DNA from: Streptomyces katrae
GTDB taxonomy: Bacteria > Actinomycetota > Actinomycetes > Streptomycetales > Streptomycetaceae
Assembly (NCBI RefSeq): GCF_000966975.1
Contig: NZ_JZWV01000652.1
Coordinates: 1-12,173, forward strand
Reading direction: 5' to 3'
Length of the DNA stretch: 12,173 nucleotides
The notes below the pieces were generated by a model that saw only the letters and a program-made list of their open reading frames with translations, did not search any database and was not told the origin of the DNA. Below, in pieces: positions 8,188 to 12,173 of the stretch. Each line of letters begins with the position of its first letter. The stretch's first letter is position 1. The position numbers and the translations under genes are program-made.

Positions 8188-8220
8188 GGCCGGGCGTGCA
8201 AGAACGTACAAGACCCGGCC
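8188..8220 (+). promoter_or_regulatory. candidate AraC-type operator upstream of azlC
   Basis: Two near-identical direct repeats, GTGCAAGA (8196-8203) and GTACAAGA (8206-8213), are spaced 10 bp apart. AraC-family DNA-binding domains place their two HTH units in successive major grooves, which suits this period. The second copy overlaps the expected -35 position (about 8211-8216), as for class II activation. The pair is framed by a 7-bp inverted repeat, GGCCGGG (8188-8194) and CCCGGCC (8214-8220). Confidence 0.55.
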
Positions 8221-8233
8221 GGGCCGCCCCGCC

Positions 8234-8239
8234 TACCTT
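8234..8239 (+). promoter_or_regulatory. -10 box for azlC (leaderless, activator-dependent)
   Basis: TACCTT matches TAnnnT and ends 6 nt before GTG 8246. No -35 box is present at the right distance; the direct repeats of the presumed AraC operator stand there instead. Confidence 0.5.
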
Positions 8240-8245
8240 CGCCCG

Positions 8246-8998
8246 GTGGGAACAGAACAGCTGGTGATGAGAGAGGCCCCCGAAGGGGCCGGAGGGCGGC
8301 CGCGGGCCGCGGTCGTACGGGACGCCCTCGGCGTCGGGGTGGCCGTGGGCCTGTCCGGGTTCGCGTTCGGGGTGACCGCCGCCGGGGCCGGGATGAGCGT
8401 GCTCCAGGCCTGCGTGCTGAGTCTGCTCGTCTTCACCGGCGCCTCGCAGTTCGCGCTGGTCGGAGCGCTCGCCGCGGGCGGGAACCCGTTCACGGCCGCC
8501 GCCGGGGCCTTCTTCCTCGGTACCCGCAACGCCTTCTACGGGCTGCGGCTCTCCCAGCTGCTGGCGCTGCCGAAGGCCGTGCGGCCGTTCGCCGCGCACT
8601 GGGTGATCGACGAGACCACCGCCGTGTCCCTGGCCCAGCCCGACCGCAGGTCGGCCCGGCTCGGGTTCACCGTCACCGGGCTCACCCTGTACCTGCTGTG
8701 GAACCTCACCACCCTCCTCGGCGCGCTCGGCGCCGAGGCCATCGGGGACACCGCCGCCTGGGGGCTGGACGCCGCCGGTCCCGCCGTGTTCCTCGCCCTC
8801 CTCGCACCCATGCTCAAGAGCACCACCGAACGGGCCGTCGCCGGGCTCGCGCTCGTCCTGGGGCTGGGCTTCCTGCCCGTCCTGCCCGCCGGGGTGCCCG
8901 TACTGATCGCCGCGCTGGCCGCGCCGGCCGTGCTGTGGCTGAAGGGCAGCCGGTCGCCGCAGGACAGCCGCCGCTCGCCGAAGGGAGGACGTCCGTGA
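8246..8998 (+). CDS. azlC: AzlC-family amino acid exporter, large subunit
   Basis: This is the large membrane subunit of the two-part AzlCD exporter, known in Bacillus for branched-chain amino acids and analogues. Family landmarks are FTGASQFALVGALAAGG (63-79), the NAFYGLRLS region (95-103, the NARHxxYG motif of relatives) and VIDETTAVSLAQ (120-131). Hydrophobic segments at about 27-47, 52-75, 80-100, 140-162, 177-192 and 199-235 suggest five or more membrane spans. The start is uncertain: GTG 8246 (250 residues) has a -10 box at leaderless distance, while ATG 8267 (243 residues) has only a weak GGAA 14 nt upstream. The stop overlaps the azlD start (GTGA), so the two are translated together. 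The exact substrate is not shown by sequence. Confidence 0.92.
   Translation: MGTEQLVMREAPEGAGGRPRAAVVRDALGVGVAVGLSGFAFGVTAAGAGMSVLQACVLSLLVFTGASQFALVGALAAGGNPFTAAAGAFFLGTRNAFYGLRLSQLLALPKAVRPFAAHWVIDETTAVSLAQPDRRSARLGFTVTGLTLYLLWNLTTLLGALGAEAIGDTAAWGLDAAGPAVFLALLAPMLKSTTERAVAGLALVLGLGFLPVLPAGVPVLIAALAAPAVLWLKGSRSPQDSRRSPKGGRP
8983..8988 (+). promoter_or_regulatory. ribosome binding site of azlD
   Basis: GGGAGG lies inside the end of azlC, 6 nt before GTG 8995. It selects this start over the out-of-frame codons nearby and supports translational coupling. Confidence 0.8.
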
Positions 8999-9303
8999 AC
9001 GTCTGGATCGCCATCGGCCTCACGGCCGCCGGATGCTACGCCGTCAAGCTCGCCGGACTGCTCGTGCCCGCCGGGGCCCTGGAGCGGCCCGCGGTGCGCA
9101 GGCTCTCGGCCCTGCTGCCGGTCGCGCTGCTCGCGGCGCTCACCGCGCAGCAGACCTTCAGCACCGGCCACGACCTCGTGCTCGACGCCCGGGCCGCCGG
9201 GCTGGCGGCCGCCGCCGTGGCGCTGCTGCTGCGCGCCCCGTTCCTGGTGGTGGTCGGGGCCGCGGTGGTGGTCACCGCCGGAGTGCGGGCCCTGGGCGGC
9301 TGA
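8995..9303 (+). CDS. azlD: AzlD-family small subunit of the amino acid exporter
   Basis: This is a 102-residue, almost wholly hydrophobic protein with three to four membrane spans (about residues 2-25, 38-48, 63-80 and 82-100). The pattern matches AzlD: an N-terminal GCYAVKLAGLLVP segment, then RPAVRRLSALLPVALLAALTAQQTF, then two hydrophobic helices. AzlD partners AzlC in export. The GTG start overlaps the azlC TGA by four bases and has a strong Shine-Dalgarno. A bidirectional hairpin follows 11 bp after the stop and closes the unit. Confidence 0.9.
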   Translation: MNVWIAIGLTAAGCYAVKLAGLLVPAGALERPAVRRLSALLPVALLAALTAQQTFSTGHDLVLDARAAGLAAAAVALLLRAPFLVVVGAAVVVTAGVRALGG

Positions 9304-9314
9304 ACACCCGGTGC

Positions 9315-9336
9315 AGGGGGTGTTGCGACACCCCCT
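9315..9336. terminator. bidirectional terminator between azlD and the convergent gene
   Basis: AGGGGGTGT (9315-9323) and ACACCCCCT (9328-9336) form a perfect 9-bp stem with a TGCG loop. No U-tract follows on either strand. It lies between converging genes, and the TAG stop of the minus-strand gene (9337-9335) begins within the stem. Confidence 0.75.
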
Positions 9337-10276
9337 AGCCCGCCGGGCGCCCGTACGCCCGCAGGGTCAGCAGGGCCTCGATGGTGGCGATCGGGCGCCG
9401 CTCCAGGGTGCTGCCCGGGGCCCAGGCCCGGCGCCGCACCGGCCAGCCGCCGTCCGGCTGCTGCTCCGCCGCGAGGAAGTCCAGCGAGCGCCCCATCTCC
9501 TCGTCGGTGAACCAGCTCCGGGCCGCCGACTCCGGCCGCCGCGCGTAGTCGTACGGGAACAGCAGCTCGCCCGGTGCGTAGCCGGGGGAGAGCGGGTACT
9601 CCTCGCGGCGGGCCGGGTCGAGCACCGCCAGGCGCCGCTCCCGCACCAGCCGGCCCAGCCGGTCCGCGGCCGCCGCGGCGCGGGCCCGGTCGGGAACGCC
9701 GTCGAGGAAGGCCACCGCGCCCTGGACCTCGTACGGATGCGGGTGGCGCAGGCCCTCGACCCGCTCCCAGCAGAACTCCGTCGCCCGGAACAGCCAGGCG
9801 TCCCAGATCCGGTTGCGGTGCAGCACCCCCACGACCGGGCCCGTGGTCACCAGCTCGGCCGGCGGGTCGTCGCCCGCCGGGTGCCAGGGCGCGGCGGGAT
9901 GGCCGCGGGGGGCCGGGACGGCCAGCGGGAGCGCGCCCTCCGGGGTGGAGATCCGGGTCAGGTGGCGGCAGAGCCGCTCGATGCGCCGGCCGGAGCACCG
10001 GCCGAGGCCGTCGAGGATCCGCAGGGCGTGCGCGGTGTGCAGGGGCTGGCTGAGCGGACCGCGCAGGTCGGGGTCCAGGGCGTGGCCGTAGCCGCCGTCC
10101 TCGCCCAGGTAGGAGCCGAGGGCGGTGTCGACCGGATCGGCGTCCCCGCCGAGGAAGTGGTACGCGAACCGGCGCTGCTCCAGCACCCGGGCCGTGAGCC
10201 AGATGAACTGCTCGGCGCGGGCCAGCGAGGCCGTGGCGGCCGCGGGGGCCGGCGCGGAAGCTTCGTCTCCAGGCAT
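9335..10276 (-). CDS. prenyltransferase/terpene-cyclase-like alpha-barrel protein, function unknown
   Basis: The 313-residue protein has repeated helical segments of the prenyltransferase/squalene-cyclase type: SYLGEDGGYGHALDPDLRGPLSQPLHTAHALRIL near the N-terminus and FLAAEQQPDGGWPV near the C-terminus, the latter a QW-like motif. It lacks the DxDD acid motif of squalene-hopene cyclases and is about half their length, so cyclase activity is doubtful. No signal peptide or membrane span is seen. ATG 10276 is chosen over TTG 10318: the extra residues are low-complexity, and a TACGGT hexamer lies 7 nt upstream of this ATG. It is divergent from DUF3046 and convergent with azlD. Similar proteins in Streptomyces are annotated as hypothetical or prenyltransferase-like; I cannot assign a reaction. 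Confidence 0.85.
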   Translation of the reverse strand: MPGDEASAPAPAAATASLARAEQFIWLTARVLEQRRFAYHFLGGDADPVDTALGSYLGEDGGYGHALDPDLRGPLSQPLHTAHALRILDGLGRCSGRRIERLCRHLTRISTPEGALPLAVPAPRGHPAAPWHPAGDDPPAELVTTGPVVGVLHRNRIWDAWLFRATEFCWERVEGLRHPHPYEVQGAVAFLDGVPDRARAAAAADRLGRLVRERRLAVLDPARREEYPLSPGYAPGELLFPYDYARRPESAARSWFTDEEMGRSLDFLAAEQQPDGGWPVRRRAWAPGSTLERRPIATIEALLTLRAYGRPAG

Positions 10277-10283
10277 GCGAGCC

Positions 10284-10289
10284 ACCGTA
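10284..10289 (-). promoter_or_regulatory. candidate -10 box for the alpha-barrel protein gene
   Basis: TACGGT (10289 to 10284, minus strand) matches TAnnnT and ends 7 nt before ATG 10276. There is no clear -35 box. Confidence 0.35.
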
Positions 10290-10344
10290 GGCCCGCGGCC
10301 CGCGGCGGAGGGCGGCAACGGGAAGGGTGCACTCTCCGGAGCGG

Positions 10345-10350
10345 GATACT
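10345..10350 (+). promoter_or_regulatory. candidate -10 box for the DUF3046 gene
   Basis: GATACT ends 6 nt before ATG 10357. The only Shine-Dalgarno-like GGAG (10338-10341) is 15 nt away, too far to act on this ATG, so leaderless expression is plausible. Confidence 0.35.
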
Positions 10351-10356
10351 GGACGC

Positions 10357-10551
10357 ATGCGGTTGACGATTTTCTGGGAGCGGATGGCGGAGCACTTCGG
10401 TGCGGCCTACGCGGACTCCTTCGCGAGGGACCACGTCATGTCCGAGCTCGGCGGGCGCACGGTCCACCAGGCGCTGGAGGCGGGCTGGGAGACGAAGGAC
10501 GTGTGGCGCGCCGTGTGTGCGGCGATGGACGTGCCCGCCTCCCTGCGCTGA
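10357..10551 (+). CDS. DUF3046 small protein
   Basis: This 64-residue protein matches the actinobacterial DUF3046 family over its whole length: MRLTIFWERMAEHFG, SFARDHVMSELGGRTVHQALEAG, then VWRAVCAAMDVPASLR. The family normally starts MRLTxFW, which fixes the start at 10357 rather than a longer frame from 10327. The function is unknown. From general knowledge the gene is often found near recA in actinobacteria; recA is not in this window, so it may lie further downstream. A strong hairpin 5 bp after the stop suggests it is a single-gene unit. Confidence 0.92.
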   Translation: MRLTIFWERMAEHFGAAYADSFARDHVMSELGGRTVHQALEAGWETKDVWRAVCAAMDVPASLR

Positions 10552-10555
10552 CACC

Positions 10556-10587
10556 GCGCGCGGCCCCGCCCGGCGGGTGCCGCGCGC
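10556..10587 (+). terminator. GC-rich hairpin terminator after DUF3046
   Basis: GCGCGCGGC (10556-10564) and GCCGCGCGC (10579-10587) form a perfect 9-bp stem. The 14-nt interior can pair further (CCCGC with GCGGG). There is no U-tract. It separates DUF3046 from the transporter gene. Confidence 0.65.
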
Positions 10588-10634
10588 CTGCCGTGCGGGG
10601 GCCGCCGGCTTCGTGGTTCGTGCGGCCGGTGGGA

Positions 10635-10640
10635 CAGACT
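10635..10640 (+). promoter_or_regulatory. candidate -10 box for the AI-2E family gene
   Basis: CAGACT ends 7 nt before GTG 10648, with no Shine-Dalgarno at a usable distance and no clear -35 box. Confidence 0.35.
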
Positions 10641-10647
10641 GGTCGGC

Positions 10648-12006
10648 GTGGCAGCGACAGACGAGACGACCGACCGGCCCGGAGACCCGCAGGGCCGGCC
10701 GTTCCCCGCCCAGCCCGTGGCGGCGGACCACCCCCCGGCCCCGGCGGAGCAGCCCGCTCCGGCGCCGGGCGGGGACGCGGGGTCCCGGATCCCTTCCCCG
10801 GGTACCGACCCGGCGGAGCCCGCAGGCGGCCCGGGCGGCGGTCCCGAGGGGCCGTCCTCCGGTACCGGCCCGGCGCGGGGGGAGGCGCGGATGCCGCGCT
10901 GGCTGCCGCGCGCGGTGGTCCTCGTACTGGCGCTCGTCGCGTGTTTCCAGCTCGGCAGCTGGGCCTTCCACCAGCTGATCGGGCTGCTCGTCAACATCCT
11001 GATCGCGTTCTTCCTGGCGCTGGCGATCGAACCCGCCGTGGCCAGGATGGCGGCCCGGGGCATGCGCCGCGGGCTCGCCACCTTCCTCGTCTTCCTGGGT
11101 GTGTTCGCCGCGGCAGCCGGGTTCCTGGCGCTGCTCGGCTCGATGCTCGCCGGGCAGATCGTCGACATGGTGGAGGGCTTCCCCCACTACCTCGACATGG
11201 TGATCGACTCGATCAACCGCACCTTCCACACCGAGCTGTCCCGGCTGGAGATCCAGGACAGCCTGCTGCACTCCGACTGGCTGCAGAAGTACGTGCAGAA
11301 CAGCGCCAGCGGGGTGCTCGACGTGTCCGCCACCGTGCTCGGCGGGCTCTTCAGGCTGCTGACGGTCGGCCTGTTCTCCTTCTACTTCGCCGCCGACGGC
11401 CCCAGGCTGCGGCGCGCCCTGTGCTCCGTGCTGCCGCCGGCGAAGCAGTCGGAGGTGCTGCGGGCCTGGGAGATCGCCGTCGCGAAGACCGGCGGCTACC
11501 TGTACTCGCGCGGGCTGATGGCGCTGGTCTCCGGCATCGCCCACTACGTGGTCTTCGTGGTGCTCGGGGTGCCGTACGCGCCCGCGCTCGCGGTGTGGGT
11601 GGGGCTGGTCTCCCAGTTCATCCCCACCATCGGCACCTATCTGGCGGGCGCGCTGCCGACGCTGATCGCGTTCACCCTCGATCCCTGGTACGCGGTGTAC
11701 GTGCTGGGGTTCGTGGTGGTCTACCAGCAGTTCGAGAACTACGTCCTCCAGCCGAAGCTCACCGCCAGGACGGTGGACATCCACCCGGCGGTGGCCTTCG
11801 GTTCCGTCATCGCGGGGACCGCCCTGCTGGGTGCGGTCGGGGCGCTCATCGCGATCCCGGCCGTGGCCACCCTTCAGGCCTTCCTCGGCGCGTACGTGAA
11901 GCGGTACGAGGTGGCGGGCGAGGCCGGCGGGTCGGCCGGAGGGCAGGCGGCCGGGGAGGCTACTGCTGCCCGTCCGCGCCGAGTACGGCTGCCAGGGCTT
12001 CGGTGA
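10648..12006 (+). CDS. AI-2E/PerM-family membrane transporter
   Basis: The 452-residue protein opens with a disordered Pro/Ala/Gly-rich cytoplasmic tail (residues 1-82), followed by membrane spans at about 88-106, 108-129 and 143-166. A long extramembrane segment follows (167-225), then spans at about 226-249, 288-312, 314-344, 348-362 and 381-410. The late motifs PTIGTYLAGALPTLIAF and QQFENYVLQPKLTARTVDIHPAVAF are typical of AI-2E_transport (PerM) proteins. Members export or move small solutes; AI-2 itself is proven for few, so the substrate is unknown. Two starts are possible: GTG 10648, with a -10-like hexamer at leaderless distance, and ATG 10891, with GGGGGGAGG 5 nt upstream, which would remove the disordered tail. 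The 3' end overlaps a convergent gene by 47 bp. Confidence 0.92.
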   Translation: MAATDETTDRPGDPQGRPFPAQPVAADHPPAPAEQPAPAPGGDAGSRIPSPGTDPAEPAGGPGGGPEGPSSGTGPARGEARMPRWLPRAVVLVLALVACFQLGSWAFHQLIGLLVNILIAFFLALAIEPAVARMAARGMRRGLATFLVFLGVFAAAAGFLALLGSMLAGQIVDMVEGFPHYLDMVIDSINRTFHTELSRLEIQDSLLHSDWLQKYVQNSASGVLDVSATVLGGLFRLLTVGLFSFYFAADGPRLRRALCSVLPPAKQSEVLRAWEIAVAKTGGYLYSRGLMALVSGIAHYVVFVVLGVPYAPALAVWVGLVSQFIPTIGTYLAGALPTLIAFTLDPWYAVYVLGFVVVYQQFENYVLQPKLTARTVDIHPAVAFGSVIAGTALLGAVGALIAIPAVATLQAFLGAYVKRYEVAGEAGGSAGGQAAGEATAARPRRVRLPGLR

Positions 12007-12173
12007 CGGCCGACTCGGCGGCGGCCTTGTCGAGGCCGAGCCCGCTGAGGGTGCCCTCGCCGTTCTCCAGCTCCAGCAGCGCGAGCAGGATGTGCTCGGT
12101 GCCCACGTAGCCGTGGCCCAGGCGCAGGGCCTCGCGGAAGGTGAGCTCCAGGGCCTTCTTGGCGTTGGCGTCG
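11960..12173 (-). CDS. Clp N-terminal domain protein (N-terminus outside window)
   Basis: Only the last 70 residues are visible. They hold a Clp N (double-Clp R) repeat like that of ClpC and ClpA: KKALELTFREALRLGHGYVGTEHILLALLELENGEGTLSGLGL, where GHGYVGTEHILLALL matches the ClpC repeat GHNYIGTEHILLGL. The protein ends with Ala-rich residues and GQQ shortly after the domain, with no AAA+ module, so it is a stand-alone Clp N protein, common in Streptomyces, possibly an adaptor or decoy for Clp substrates. The TAG stop at 11960 lies inside the 3' end of the convergent transporter gene. No terminator is visible between the two. Confidence 0.88.
   Translation of the reverse strand, partial: DANAKKALELTFREALRLGHGYVGTEHILLALLELENGEGTLSGLGLDKAAAESAVTEALAAVLGADGQQ

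Noticed and set aside
8141..8245. Extended azlC N-terminus starting at 8141
   Set aside because: The extra residues are Arg-rich and unlike AzlC, and the stretch contains the operator repeats and the -10 box.
9958..11784. 608-codon minus-strand frame spanning DUF3046 and the transporter
   Set aside because: It runs opposite well-supported genes and crosses a terminator; its composition is that of a shadow frame.
10125..12110. 661-codon plus-strand frame overlapping the transporter in another frame
   Set aside because: The transporter frame carries membrane spans and family motifs; this one is low-complexity Arg/Gly/Ala.
1..12173. CRISPR arrays, tRNA/rRNA genes, insertion sequences, attachment sites
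   Set aside because: No regularly spaced repeats, cloverleaf sequences, transposase frames or terminal repeats were seen.

Overview
The window is very GC-rich (by eye above 70%), with the strong third-position G/C bias, long antisense shadow frames and gene families of a high-GC actinomycete. Streptomyces or a close relative is the best fit: an Lhr helicase with a Nei2-type glycosylase, DUF3046, a Clp N-domain protein, an AraC regulator with AzlCD, and many starts that look leaderless. No mobile element, RNA gene or CRISPR array is visible.

Left part (1-7202), all on the minus strand. In transcription order: a roughly 1530-residue Lhr superfamily-2 DNA helicase, a secreted lipoprotein of unknown function, a Nei2-type DNA glycosylase, and an SDR oxidoreductase cut by the window edge. 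Lhr and Nei2 belong together as DNA repair enzymes; the lipoprotein sits between them. Two of these genes are broken. The lipoprotein carries an exact 16-bp tandem duplication (1927-1958) that shifts its last quarter out of frame. Lhr changes frame at about 3650-3654, best explained by a deletion of 32 bp. Either the strain is losing these functions or these are assembly or sequencing errors.

Middle part (7283-9303), plus strand: an AraC-family regulator followed by azlC and azlD, the two subunits of a branched-chain amino acid type exporter. A tandem direct repeat sits where the azlC -35 box would be and is a good candidate operator for the AraC protein. azlC and azlD overlap by 4 bp (GTGA). 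A bidirectional hairpin ends the unit.

Right part (9335-12173): a minus-strand protein resembling prenyltransferase/terpene-cyclase alpha-barrel proteins, a divergent DUF3046 gene, a GC hairpin terminator, an AI-2E/PerM-family membrane protein, and the 3' end of a convergent Clp N-domain gene that overlaps the transporter gene by 47 bp.

Across the window, eight genes that lack a usable Shine-Dalgarno have an xAnnnT hexamer ending 6-7 nt before the start codon, the geometry expected when transcription begins on the start codon. Only the lipoprotein and azlD have clear Shine-Dalgarno sequences. There is no gene-free stretch longer than 300 bases; the largest is the 191-bp lipoprotein leader. 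I did not find a convincing new multi-gene system.
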